From Candidatus Agathobaculum intestinipullorum (GTDB taxonomy: Bacteria; Bacillota; Clostridia; Oscillospirales; Butyricicoccaceae), in assembly GCA_019117485.1 (NCBI GenBank), contig DWZQ01000018.1, forward strand, positions 1-35,366: a stretch of 35,366 nt of DNA, in the 5' to 3' direction. The notes beneath the pieces were generated by a model. It saw only the letters and a program-made list of their open reading frames with translations, had not been told where the DNA came from and did no database searches. Positions 7,112 to 18,228 of this stretch are shown one piece after another; position 1 is the first letter of the stretch, and each line of letters starts with the position of its first letter. The position numbers were made by a program, and so were the translations under genes.

Positions 7112-7804
7112 TCATCCAAAGAACATCGAACCGACCGACACGAGTAGCGCGGTCAGTAAGCCAGCCACGCCGATGGCAAGGCCGCTCATGGCGCCTTCGG
7201 TTTCGCCCAGTTCAATGGCGCGCGAGGTACCGACCGCGTGCGCGGCTGTGCCGATCGAAAGCCCCATCTGCACCGGATTGCGCACACCGATGCACTTGAG
7301 GAAGGTCGGCAGCAGGATCGCACCCACGATGCCGGTAAATACCACCGCAATTGCGGTTACGGGGGCGAGGCCGTCCATCATGTCGGACAGTGCGACGGCG
7401 ATCGGCGTCGTGACCGATTTGGGGACAAGCGAGCGGGTCGTCACGCCGGACAGGCCAAACAGGCGGCTGAACAGCAAAACGCTGCCAATCGAGGTCAGCG
7501 AACCGACCAGCGCGCCCGCGAGGATGGGCGCGAGGTTCTTTGTCAGCACGTCCAGCTTGCGGTAGATCGGGACCGCGAGCGCGACGGTCGCCGGGGTCAG
7601 GAAGAACGAGATCAGCTGTCCGGCGTTTTCATAGGTCTGGTAGCTGGTGCCGGTCACGACCAGCAGTACGCCCACCATGATCGAGGAGAGCAGCAGCGGG
7701 TTACACAGCGGCGAGCCGGTTTTCTGCTGCGCTTTCATGCCCAGTGCATAACAACCGATGGACACCGCCATCCAGAATGTCGAGGAGGATAGCAGTTCAG
7801 TCAT
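7112..7804 (-). CDS. lrgB: LrgB/CidB-family membrane protein
   Basis: This 230-residue protein is almost entirely hydrophobic, with about six or seven membrane segments, and carries the family signature around LVPKSVTTPIAVALSD and a glycine/alanine-rich ending IGTAAHAVGTSRAIELGETEGAMSG. LrgB works with LrgA in control of murein hydrolase activity and, in several Firmicutes, of pyruvate or glycolate movement. The start is taken as ATG 7804, with AGGAGG 9 bases upstream; a TTG six bases earlier is in frame but too close to it. It overlaps the end of lrgA by 8 nt, so the two are translationally coupled. Confidence 0.9.
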   Translation of the reverse strand: MTELLSSSTFWMAVSIGCYALGMKAQQKTGSPLCNPLLLSSIMVGVLLVVTGTSYQTYENAGQLISFFLTPATVALAVPIYRKLDVLTKNLAPILAGALVGSLTSIGSVLLFSRLFGLSGVTTRSLVPKSVTTPIAVALSDMMDGLAPVTAIAVVFTGIVGAILLPTFLKCIGVRNPVQMGLSIGTAAHAVGTSRAIELGETEGAMSGLAIGVAGLLTALLVSVGSMFFG

Positions 7805-8174
7805 GGTCAAACGCCTCCTCGCTTTCGCGATGCTGCAGACGGAATACGATATGCACGGTAAATGCAGTCGCGGCTGCGGTGCAAAGCGTGGTCAGCACGC
7901 AAACGGCCAAAATGGCCAATATTTCACTTTTGATCTGTGCAAAAATCTCCAACACACCAAGGCAGGCCGGTAGAAAGAAAAATGCCATATTTTGCAGCAG
8001 ATAGTCCGCAGTCTGTTCGACATGGTGCAGCCGCAGCGGACTGCACAGCAGCAGCACGAACAGCAGCGCCAATCCGAGCACATTGCCCGGCAGCGCGCCG
8101 TGCAGCAGGAGGGAGAGCGCATCGCCTGCCACGCAGCAGGCAAGCAGCACGAGCAGTTGTTTGAGGTACTTCAA
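7797..8174 (-). CDS. lrgA: LrgA/CidA-family holin-like protein
   Basis: This 125-residue protein has four hydrophobic segments and the LrgA/CidA pattern (ALPGNVLGLALLFVLL followed by LLQNMAFFFLPACLGVL). The family forms holin-like oligomers that act with LrgB. The start is TTG at 8174, overlapping the DUF4364 stop as TTGA. The family's usual opening MKYLKQ supports it, and no good ATG lies nearby. It is the middle gene of a tightly overlapping DUF4364-lrgA-lrgB operon transcribed leftward. Confidence 0.88.
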   Translation of the reverse strand: MKYLKQLLVLLACCVAGDALSLLLHGALPGNVLGLALLFVLLLCSPLRLHHVEQTADYLLQNMAFFFLPACLGVLEIFAQIKSEILAILAVCVLTTLCTAAATAFTVHIVFRLQHRESEEAFDHD

Positions 8175-8725
8175 GGGGTATCGTCTTCTTTCTTGGCTTG
8201 GTAATCCGCAGTCATAGCGGCCAGCAGCGTCTGGTAGACCGCTTCCGCGTGGTTTTTGAAGGTGCGCTCCAGCATGGACGCCTGCGCGCGGCTGACCACA
8301 GCCATTTCCAGCGCGAACACCTGCTCCATCTCCATGCGCACGGTCAGGTCGTTGGGGGCGCGCTCGGTGACCGAAGTGTGGATGGCCGCATCCCGCCGGA
8401 TCTGCCGCACGACCCGCAACGCTGAGCGCTGTGCGGCTTCACGCACCGGATAAGGCAGCTGTTTTTCAAATACACGCGTCGCTTCGCGCCCCTTGTCCGT
8501 GATTTGGTAGCGCGTTTCGCCGTCGCCGCGTATTTCGGCCAGATGGCCGGTCGGGATCATTTCATAGAATGCCTCGCTCAGCTCAAAATAACCAAAGCCC
8601 TCGTCGCACCATGTCGTCAGGTCGACGACCGTGCTGAAGCTGACCGGGAAAGGCAGCAGGTCCATGGCAAACAGCACAAGGAATTTGATATCTTCCTTGG
8701 AATGGATAAAACCGTGACGGACCAT
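8171..8725 (-). CDS. DUF4364-family winged-helix-like protein
   Basis: This 184-residue protein matches DUF4364, a family of Clostridia proteins with a PadR/winged-helix-like N-terminal half. The start MVRHGFIHSKEDIKFLVLFAM and a later YQITDKGREA beta-wing-like segment are typical. The C-terminal half is helical and polar. The biochemical function is unknown; DNA binding is inferred from the fold resemblance. AAAGGAGG lies 10 bases before ATG 8725. It is first in an operon with lrgA and lrgB, overlapping lrgA, so it is a reasonable candidate regulator of that pair, although many genomes carry DUF4364 elsewhere. Confidence 0.8.
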   Translation of the reverse strand: MVRHGFIHSKEDIKFLVLFAMDLLPFPVSFSTVVDLTTWCDEGFGYFELSEAFYEMIPTGHLAEIRGDGETRYQITDKGREATRVFEKQLPYPVREAAQRSALRVVRQIRRDAAIHTSVTERAPNDLTVRMEMEQVFALEMAVVSRAQASMLERTFKNHAEAVYQTLLAAMTADYQAKKEDDTP

Positions 8726-8766
8726 GATGCGCGGGCCTCCTTTGCGTTTCCAAAATTGCATACAGT

Positions 8767-8796
8767 AGTATACCACAGGGAAAACGGAAAAAGCAA
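8767..8796 (-). promoter_or_regulatory. Promoter of the DUF4364-lrgAB operon
   Basis: Reading leftward, TTGCTT (8791-8796) and TATACT (8767-8772) are separated by 18 bp. The start codon is about 35 nt beyond the predicted transcription start. Confidence 0.65.
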
Positions 8797-8904
8797 TCGT
8801 CAGTGCGGACAAGAAGCGGCGGGCGGACAGGCGGAATCTTGTTGCAACTGGGAGCAAAAGCGCACAAATGGAGGACGAACGGATGTACGATTTTTGTCGG
8901 TAAA

Positions 8905-8920
8905 ACCGGCAAAAACCGGT
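8905..8920 (+). promoter_or_regulatory. Candidate operator dyad at the repair-operon promoter
   Basis: ACCGG-CAAAAA-CCGGT is a perfect 5-bp dyad ending on the first base of the -35 box. CGG recurs at 8898, 8907 and 8917, roughly one helical turn apart. It does not match the Gram-positive LexA box. Confidence 0.45.
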
Positions 8921-8948
8921 TGAACAAGCTGAGGGCGCGCGGTATAAT
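8920..8948 (+). promoter_or_regulatory. Sigma-A promoter of the acetyltransferase-radC-uvrB block
   Basis: TTGAAC (8920-8925), 17 bp, TATAAT (8943-8948). The start codon of the first gene is 37 bp downstream of the -10 box. Confidence 0.85.
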
Positions 8949-8984
8949 AAGGTGACGGAAAATATCGCAACGGGAGAGAAAAAT

Positions 8985-9584
8985 ATGCCGGAAGTCGTTT
9001 TGCGTGCCGCGAATGAGAAAGACGCGGCTGCGATGCTGGCGCTGTACGCGCCCTATGTCATTCAGACCACCGTTTCGAGCGAATATGCCCCGCCCACGCT
9101 GGATGAATTCCTCGGACGCATGCGCACCTATGGGGAGCGCCTGCCGTGGCTGGTGTGTACGGTCGACGGCGAGGTCGTCGGCTATGGGTATGCATCCCCG
9201 CACCGCACGCGCGCGGCTTACCAGTGGTCGGTGGAAACGTCGATCTACGTTGCGCAGGAGTGGCACCGGCACGGCATCGCGGGCGCAATCTATGCCGCCC
9301 TGTTTGAGCTGCTGGCGATGCAGGGATACTATAACATCTATGTTGGCATCACCTCGCCCAACGAACGTTCGATGAAGTTCCACAAAGCGATGGGCTTTAT
9401 CATTTCGGGTGCGTATCAGGAGAGCATGTACAAGTTCGGCCAGTGGCGCGATGTGCTGTGGATGGGCAAGAGCCTGCGCCCGCACGAGGGGGAGCCGCAG
9501 CCGACCGTGCCGTTTCCGGACATTCAGGACAGCCCGCTTGTCGCCCGCGCGCTGCGGCAGGCCGAGCAGCGCATCCATTTGTAA
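8985..9584 (+). CDS. GNAT acetyltransferase, phosphinothricin/methionine-sulfone type
   Basis: This 199-residue protein has the pattern of the PAT/MnaT branch of GNAT enzymes. It opens VVLRAANEKDAAAMLALYAPYV, followed by a substrate loop, the strand pair YQWSVETSIYV and the acetyl-CoA loop HRHGIAGAIYAAL (motif A). It ends MKFHKAMGFIISG and WRDVLWMGK, as in that branch, which acetylates L-methionine sulfone/sulfoximine or phosphinothricin-like amino acids. The natural substrate is uncertain. The ribosome site GGGAGAG (8972-8978) fits ATG 8985. The C-terminal 35 residues, proline-rich then helical, extend beyond the usual fold. It is first in the operon leading into radC and uvrB. Confidence 0.85.
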   Translation: MPEVVLRAANEKDAAAMLALYAPYVIQTTVSSEYAPPTLDEFLGRMRTYGERLPWLVCTVDGEVVGYGYASPHRTRAAYQWSVETSIYVAQEWHRHGIAGAIYAALFELLAMQGYYNIYVGITSPNERSMKFHKAMGFIISGAYQESMYKFGQWRDVLWMGKSLRPHEGEPQPTVPFPDIQDSPLVARALRQAEQRIHL

Positions 9585-9604
9585 CCCCGAAGGAGGTTGG
9601 ACGC

Positions 9605-10309
9605 ATGGCGGAACAATTGCATCAGAACCATCGCAAACGTGTGTTGGAAAAGTTCCGCCGCTTTGGATTGGACGCGTTCAGCGACCATGAGGTGCTTGAG
9701 CTATTGCTGTTCTTTGCCATCCCGCGCGCCGACACCAACCCGATTGCGCACCGGCTGATGGCGCGCTTTGGCACGCTGCATGCTGTGTTGGAAGCCCCGA
9801 CCGAGCAGCTGTGCGAAGTAGAGGGTATCGGCCCCCATTCAGCCGACCTGATTAAAACAGCGTTCGCGTTGTGCGCGCGCTACCAGATAGATGTGGAGAA
9901 GTCCGAACGGCATAGTGACAAGCTGAGCACCTATGAGCGCATCGGCGCGTATTTTGTGCCCCAGTTTGCGGGCGAGCGGGATGAAGTGCTGCTCGCCGCC
10001 TATCTGGACGGCACGGGGCGTGTGCTCAAGTGCGAGGAAGTTGCCCGTGGCGGCCACGCGCAGGTCGCGGCCGACCCATACAAGATTGCGCGCACCGCGC
10101 TGCTGTGCAACGCGGCCGGCGTGGCGCTCGCGCACAACCATCCGCATGGTCCGGCCACGCCGTCCGAGGAGGATATCACGGTCACGCGGCGGCTGGAGCA
10201 GGCGCTGGCGGGATTGGGGCTGGAACTGGTCGACCATTGCGTGGTTGCGCGTGGCAAATACACATCCATCTGCAAACTGCGGCGCAGCACGATGGGACAG
10301 AGGAGGTAG
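9605..10309 (+). CDS. radC: RadC-family JAMM-domain protein
   Basis: This 234-residue protein has a helix-hairpin-helix N-terminal part (residues 30-95, with VEGIGPHSADLI) and a C-terminal JAB1/MPN domain. The complete JAMM metal site is present: E144 region, HNHP (His177, His179) and Asp190 in PSEED. The family was long tied to DNA repair but its biochemical role remains unclear; a deubiquitinase-like metalloprotease fold is known. AAGGAGG (9590-9596) fits ATG 9605. It is 20 bp after the acetyltransferase and 3 bp before uvrB, so the three are surely cotranscribed. Confidence 0.88.
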   Translation: MAEQLHQNHRKRVLEKFRRFGLDAFSDHEVLELLLFFAIPRADTNPIAHRLMARFGTLHAVLEAPTEQLCEVEGIGPHSADLIKTAFALCARYQIDVEKSERHSDKLSTYERIGAYFVPQFAGERDEVLLAAYLDGTGRVLKCEEVARGGHAQVAADPYKIARTALLCNAAGVALAHNHPHGPATPSEEDITVTRRLEQALAGLGLELVDHCVVARGKYTSICKLRRSTMGQRR

Positions 10310-10312
10310 GAT

Positions 10313-12271
10313 ATGCCGGATTTCCATATCGTCAGTGACTATAAAATGGCGGGCGACCAGCCGGAAGCGGTCGCAAAACTGGTCGAGGGCATCAACAACG
10401 GCCTGACCGAGCAGACCTTGATGGGCGTAACCGGCTCGGGCAAGACCTTCACCATGGCCAATATCATCGAGCAGACCCAGCGGCCGACGCTGGTGCTTGC
10501 GCATAACAAGACGCTCGCTGCGCAGCTGTGTACCGAGCTGCGGGAATTTTTCCCGGATAACGCGGTCGAGTACTTTGTATCGTACTATGACTATTACCAG
10601 CCCGAGGCCTACATTGCTTCGACCGATACCTATATCGAAAAGGACTCGGCGATCAACGACGAGATCGACCGCTTGCGCCACTCGGCGACTTCGGCGCTCA
10701 GTGAGCGGCGCGATGTGATCATTGTCTCGTCCGTGTCGTGCATTTACTCGCTCGGCGACCCGATTGACTACAAGAAGATGGTCATTTCACTGCGCCCGGG
10801 TATGGAAATCAGCCGGGAAACGCTCATTCACCGGCTCATTGATATTCAATACGAGCGCAACGACATCGCTTTTGAACGCAACCGCTTCCGCGTGCGCGGG
10901 GACACGGTCGAGATCTGGCCGGTTTACTCGGATGAGGACGTGGTGCGCATCGAATTTTTCGGCGACGAGGTCGACCGCATCAGCCGTATCAACCCCTTGA
11001 CCGGTGTGGTGCTGGGCGAACTGGGGCACACGGCGATCTTTCCGGCGAGCCACTATGTCACCCCCAAGGATAAATTGCAGGCCGCCATCCGCGACCTTGA
11101 GGACGAGCTCGAACAGCGCATCCAGTATTTTGAGCAAAACGGCAAGTTGATCGAAGCGCAGCGCATCGGCCAGCGCACGCGGTATGACATTGAAATGTTG
11201 CAGGAGATCGGCTTTTGCAGCGGCATCGAGAACTATTCTCGCGTGCTGTCGCGCCGCGAACCCGGTTCCGCCCCCTTTACGCTGATCGACTACTTCCCAG
11301 AGGACTTCTTGCTGATTGTGGACGAGAGCCACGTCACGCTGCCACAGGTGCGCGCCATGTACCACGGCGACCGCGCCCGCAAGGAAAGTCTGGTCGAAAA
11401 CGGCTTCCGTCTGCCCTCGGCTTACGATAACCGCCCGCTCAACTTTGATGAGTTCAACGAGCGGCTCAACCAAATCGTTTATGTTTCCGCAACGCCCGGC
11501 GAGTACGAGCTGTCGCGTTCCGGACAGGTGGTAGAGCAGGTCATCCGTCCGACCGGCCTGCTTGACCCCGAGGTAGTTGTGCGCCCGGTTGAAGGGCAGA
11601 TCGACGACCTGATCGGCGAGATCAACGCGCGCACGGTGGGGGGCGAGCGCGTGCTGGTGACGACATTGACGAAAAAGATGGCCGAGGACTTGACTGCCTA
11701 TCTGGAAACGGCGGGCATTAAGGTGCGCTATATGCACCACGATGTCAAAACCATCGAGCGGCAGGAACTGGTGCGCGACCTGCGTCTGGGCGTGTTTGAC
11801 GTGCTCATCGGCATCAACCTGCTGCGCGAGGGTCTGGATATCCCCGAAGTGTCGCTGGTCGCCATTCTCGACGCGGACAAGGAGGGCTTTTTGCGCTCCG
11901 AGACCTCACTTATCCAGACGATCGGCCGCGCCGCGCGCAACGAGCACGGCATGGTCGTGCTGTACGCGGACAGCATCACGCCCTCCATGCGCCGCGCGAT
12001 GGATGAGACCGAGCGCCGCCGCGCCTTGCAGGATGCGTTCAACAAGGCGCACGGCATCGTGCCCAAGTCGGTGCGCAAAAAGGTGCAGGATGTAATCGAG
12101 ATTACGTCCAACGTGCCGTCGAGCAGCAAGAAGAAGCTGCGTACCAAGGGCGAGCGCGAGCGCGAGATCGCCCGCCTGACAAAGCAGATGAAGGAAGCGG
12201 CCAAGATGCTGGAATTCGAGATTGCGGCGCAGCTGCGCGACCAGATCAAGGTGCTGGAGGAAGGCAAATGA
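10313..12271 (+). CDS. uvrB: UvrABC excinuclease subunit B
   Basis: At 652 residues it is the full family length. It shows the Walker A motif GVTGSGKT (38-45), the damage-probing beta-hairpin ([19 protein letters not shown], about 89-107), helicase motif DESH, conserved [11 protein letters not shown] and GRAARN, and a C-terminal UVR motif ([20 protein letters not shown]) that binds UvrC. UvrB verifies the lesion handed over by UvrA and holds the pre-incision complex in nucleotide excision repair. GGAGG lies just before ATG 10313. Its last codons overlap the following metallo-hydrolase by 4 nt. Confidence 0.98.
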   Translation: MPDFHIVSDYKMAGDQPEAVAKLVEGINNGLTEQTLMGVTGSGKTFTMANIIEQTQRPTLVLAHNKTLAAQLCTELREFFPDNAVEYFVSYYDYYQPEAYIASTDTYIEKDSAINDEIDRLRHSATSALSERRDVIIVSSVSCIYSLGDPIDYKKMVISLRPGMEISRETLIHRLIDIQYERNDIAFERNRFRVRGDTVEIWPVYSDEDVVRIEFFGDEVDRISRINPLTGVVLGELGHTAIFPASHYVTPKDKLQAAIRDLEDELEQRIQYFEQNGKLIEAQRIGQRTRYDIEMLQEIGFCSGIENYSRVLSRREPGSAPFTLIDYFPEDFLLIVDESHVTLPQVRAMYHGDRARKESLVENGFRLPSAYDNRPLNFDEFNERLNQIVYVSATPGEYELSRSGQVVEQVIRPTGLLDPEVVVRPVEGQIDDLIGEINARTVGGERVLVTTLTKKMAEDLTAYLETAGIKVRYMHHDVKTIERQELVRDLRLGVFDVLIGINLLREGLDIPEVSLVAILDADKEGFLRSETSLIQTIGRAARNEHGMVVLYADSITPSMRRAMDETERRRALQDAFNKAHGIVPKSVRKKVQDVIEITSNVPSSSKKKLRTKGEREREIARLTKQMKEAAKMLEFEIAAQLRDQIKVLEEGK

Positions 12272-13089
12272 AAATTGTAACGCTCATGGAGGATACTGCG
12301 TGTGCACCGGGCTTTGCCTGTGAGCACGGACTGAGCTTTTACATCGAAACGGACGGCCGCAAGCTGCTGTTCGACATGGGACAGACCGACCTGTTTTTGC
12401 AAAACGCCGCGGCATGCGGTGTCGACCTGTCCGGGGTGGATACGGCGTTTGTCTCGCACGGGCACTATGACCACGGCGGCGGACTGGCTGCCTTTCTGGA
12501 CGTGAACGACCATGCACCGGTGTATGTGCATGAAAAAGCATTTGAGCCGCATTTTTCGCATAAGCCGGAGGGCGTCAAGCCGATCGGGCTGGACGAGGCC
12601 CTCGCCGAAAATCCGCGCTTGCGGCGCGTAAGCGGCGTAACGCAGATCGACGATTGTTTGACCCTGTTTTCCGATATCACGGGCGCGGACTGCGTGCCGC
12701 AGGGCAACCGCACGCTGTACGAGCGGGAAGGGGAAGACTATGTCCCTGACCGCTTTATCCACGAACAAAGTCTGATTGTCCGCGAGGGGGACAAGGCCGT
12801 ACTCTTTACCGGTTGCGCACATCGGGGTGTGGTTAACATCTGTGCGCGGGCAAAGGAACTGCTTGGTCGCGACCCGGACGTGGTCGTCGGCGGGATGCAC
12901 CTGTTCAGTCCGTCGACCGGCAAAAGCGAACCGGATGAGAATATCCGCGCGGTCGCAGAACGCCTTGCGGACACGGACAGCAGTTACTACACCTGTCACT
13001 GCACCGGTCCGCACGCTTACGACGTGCTGCGGGAAACGCTGGGGGAGCGCATCGCATTCCTTGCAGCGGGCGGTATCATTGCGGTATGA
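12268..13089 (+). CDS. MBL-fold metallo-hydrolase between uvrB and uvrA
   Basis: This 273-residue metallo-beta-lactamase-fold protein has the metal motif [10 protein letters not shown] (His64, His66, Asp68, His69), a further histidine in [11 protein letters not shown] and a C-terminal YTCHCTG. It resembles the branch annotated as 7,8-dihydropterin-6-yl-methyl-4-aminobenzene phosphate synthase-like hydrolases, a label transferred from archaea that rarely holds in bacteria. The true substrate is unknown. The start codon overlaps uvrB (ATGA, 4 nt), so it is translationally coupled. The position between two excision-repair genes may be only transcriptional convenience. Confidence 0.85.
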   Translation: MKIVTLMEDTACAPGFACEHGLSFYIETDGRKLLFDMGQTDLFLQNAAACGVDLSGVDTAFVSHGHYDHGGGLAAFLDVNDHAPVYVHEKAFEPHFSHKPEGVKPIGLDEALAENPRLRRVSGVTQIDDCLTLFSDITGADCVPQGNRTLYEREGEDYVPDRFIHEQSLIVREGDKAVLFTGCAHRGVVNICARAKELLGRDPDVVVGGMHLFSPSTGKSEPDENIRAVAERLADTDSSYYTCHCTGPHAYDVLRETLGERIAFLAAGGIIAV

Positions 13090-13154
13090 GCGCGGCACAA
13101 TAGATAGAATAGAGATAGAAAACCGAAAGAAATGAGGTTGGAGTACCACACATC

Positions 13155-16001
<2,847 letters not shown>

Positions 16002-16020
16002 GGGAAAAGATGGAAAAATA

Positions 16021-16055
16021 AAGCGGGTGTTCCGGCGGGAAACACCCGCTTTTTT
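16021..16055 (+). terminator. Terminator after uvrA
   Basis: AGCGGGTGTT (16022-16031) pairs perfectly with AACACCCGCT (16041-16050), followed by a six-T run. Confidence 0.92.
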
Positions 16056-16074
16056 GACAATTTGCATAAAAATG

Positions 16075-16103
16075 TTGAGCTTTGCGGTGTGTCTTGGTAT
16101 AAT
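16075..16103 (+). promoter_or_regulatory. Promoter of the recJ-rel block
   Basis: TTGAGC (16075-16080), 17 bp, TATAAT (16098-16103), 31 bp before the recJ start codon. Confidence 0.85.
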
Positions 16104-16134
16104 AATGGTAATAAAAAATAAATGAGGGAGTCCT

Positions 16135-18210
16135 ATGAAAACAAAGCGTTGGGTGATCGCCGCCCCGGACGAAGCGCGCGTGCGCGCGCTGGCCGCGGCT
16201 GGCGGTTATGCCCCGCTGACCGCCGCGGTGCTGTCCGCCCGCGGCATTGACACACCGGATGCAGCTGCGGCCTATCTCAGCTGCGATACGGCCGGGCTGC
16301 ACGACCCGCTGCTGCTTGCTGACATGGGCAAAGCCGTCGCGGTGGTCGAAGGCGCACTCCGGCGTGGGGAGCGCATCGTGGTTTACGGTGACTATGACGT
16401 CGACGGTGTGACCGCGACCTGCACGCTGGTAGATTATCTGCGCAGCCGAGGCGCTAAGTGCGATTATTACATCCCCAACCGTCTGCGCGAAGGCTATGGC
16501 CTGTCGCGCGCAGCGATGCAGGAGTTGTACGACAAGGGCGCGCGCCTGCTCATCACGGTCGATTCCGGCATCACGGCGGATGAGGAGATCGCGACGGCAC
16601 GTGCGCTGGGCATGCAGGTGGTCATCACCGACCACCATGAGTGCCACGACACGCTGCCCGCCGCGGATGCGGTAGTCGATTGCAAGCGGCCGGATTGTAC
16701 CTATCCGTTTGACAGCCTTGCGGGCGTGGGCGTGGCATTCAAGCTGGTTTGTGCGCTGGAAGGCGACACGCAGGTCATACTTGATCGGTATGCCGATCTG
16801 GTCGCATTGGGCACGGTGGCGGACGTGATGCCGATTACGGGTGAGAACCGCATCATCGTTGCGGCGGGGCTTAAAAAGCTGGCCGCGACCGGTAATATCG
16901 GCTTGGAAATGCTGCTGCGCGAGGCTGGGATGAAAAACCGCCGCCTGACCTCGTCCACCATCAGTTTTGTGCTTGCGCCGCGCATCAACGCGGCTGGACG
17001 TATGGGGCGCGCCGAGCTTGCCGCTGAACTGTTCCTGACGCATGACCCGGTGCGTGCGCAGGCGCTTGCTGCGCAGCTGTGCGAGCAGAACAAGCTACGG
17101 CAGAACGAGGAAAATCAGATTTTGCAGCAGGCGCTCACACGCCTGCGCACTGAATACAACCCGATTGAGGATAAAATCATTGTGCTGGCGGGTGAGGGTT
17201 GGCACCATGGCGTGATCGGTATCGTGTGTTCGCGCCTGTGCGACCGGTACGGCTGTCCGGTTGTGCTGATTGCGCTGGATAAGGATGGCACAGGCAAAGG
17301 CTCGGGGCGTTCGGTTGGCGGCTTTAACCTGTTCGACGCGCTGACCTCGTGCGAAGATTTGCTCGAGCGCTACGGTGGGCACGCGCTCGCCGCAGGGCTG
17401 ACTGTGGACGTGGGCAACATTGACGCGCTGCGTGACCGTTTGCGCGCCTACGCCGAGACGCATGTCACGATGGCCGAGCTGGTGCCGCAGCTGCACATCG
17501 ACTGCATGGTGCGGCCGGATTGGCTGACGATAGAGCAGATTGAGGGGCTTGCCACTCTGGAGCCGTACGGCATGCGCAATCCGGAGCCGATATTCTGTAT
17601 GAAAGACATGGTCGTTGAGGACATTACGCCGATTTCCAGCGACCGTCATGTGCGCATGACGCTGATTAAGGACGGCGTGCGCTTTTCTGCCATCTGGTTT
17701 GGCACGGGCGCAGGCGGGCTGGGTTTTGTCGAGGGCAATTATGTCGACGCGGCCTTCCATCTGGAGATCAATGAATTCCGTGGTCGTCGCTCGGTGCAGC
17801 TGACGCTGTGCGACGCGCAGCTCAGCGACTGTGAGCATCTGGCTGACCAGAAGCTGCTCAACGTATATAACACCTATATGGCTGACGGGCCGCTGACCGC
17901 GCGCGAGGCGCGCCTGCTGCTGCCCGACCGTGGCGATCTGGTGGCGGTGTGGCGGCACATTACCTGCCGCGCGGAGGATGGCCGCCTGTCCGTGCCGGAC
18001 GGCGCACTCTCGCGCCGCGTGGCGTGGGAGAGCCGCCGCGATATCAACATCGGTAAGCTGTTTGTGTGCTTGGATGTGTTTTCCGAGTCCGGCCTAATCA
18101 GCTATCATTTCAAGGAGGGGATGGTCAACATCCTGCTCAAGCCTTATGAAGGTAAGGCGGACATTTCCGGCTCCGTCGTGTTGGCGACGCTGCAAAGCAT
18201 GGCGGGCTGA
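16135..18210 (+). CDS. recJ: Single-strand DNA-specific exonuclease RecJ
   Basis: This 691-residue DHH-family 5'-3' exonuclease is used in recombination and mismatch/base-excision repair. The metal-binding motif YGDYDVDG (Asp86, Asp88, Asp90), VDSGIT, the eponymous TDHHE, GVGVAFKL and the DHHA1 motif RYGGHALAAGL are all present. A RecJ OB-like domain (about 460-550) follows, and about 130 further residues form the C-terminal extension seen in Firmicute RecJ. GAGGGAG precedes ATG 16135. It is immediately followed by rel, a pairing common in Clostridia (recJ, rel, then small housekeeping genes). Confidence 0.95.
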   Translation: MKTKRWVIAAPDEARVRALAAAGGYAPLTAAVLSARGIDTPDAAAAYLSCDTAGLHDPLLLADMGKAVAVVEGALRRGERIVVYGDYDVDGVTATCTLVDYLRSRGAKCDYYIPNRLREGYGLSRAAMQELYDKGARLLITVDSGITADEEIATARALGMQVVITDHHECHDTLPAADAVVDCKRPDCTYPFDSLAGVGVAFKLVCALEGDTQVILDRYADLVALGTVADVMPITGENRIIVAAGLKKLAATGNIGLEMLLREAGMKNRRLTSSTISFVLAPRINAAGRMGRAELAAELFLTHDPVRAQALAAQLCEQNKLRQNEENQILQQALTRLRTEYNPIEDKIIVLAGEGWHHGVIGIVCSRLCDRYGCPVVLIALDKDGTGKGSGRSVGGFNLFDALTSCEDLLERYGGHALAAGLTVDVGNIDALRDRLRAYAETHVTMAELVPQLHIDCMVRPDWLTIEQIEGLATLEPYGMRNPEPIFCMKDMVVEDITPISSDRHVRMTLIKDGVRFSAIWFGTGAGGLGFVEGNYVDAAFHLEINEFRGRRSVQLTLCDAQLSDCEHLADQKLLNVYNTYMADGPLTAREARLLLPDRGDLVAVWRHITCRAEDGRLSVPDGALSRRVAWESRRDINIGKLFVCLDVFSESGLISYHFKEGMVNILLKPYEGKADISGSVVLATLQSMAG

Positions 18211-18228
18211 AGAATGGGGGAACGAAGT

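Noticed and set aside
8898-8925. LexA (SOS) box at the repair-operon promoter
   Set aside because: The dyad is ACCGG-N6-CCGGT, not the CGAAC-N4-GTTCG form; no better match was found.
11728-13149. 473-codon minus-strand frame across uvrB, the MBL gene and the gap to uvrA
   Set aside because: It crosses three features that are certain on the plus strand and has no recognisable domain.
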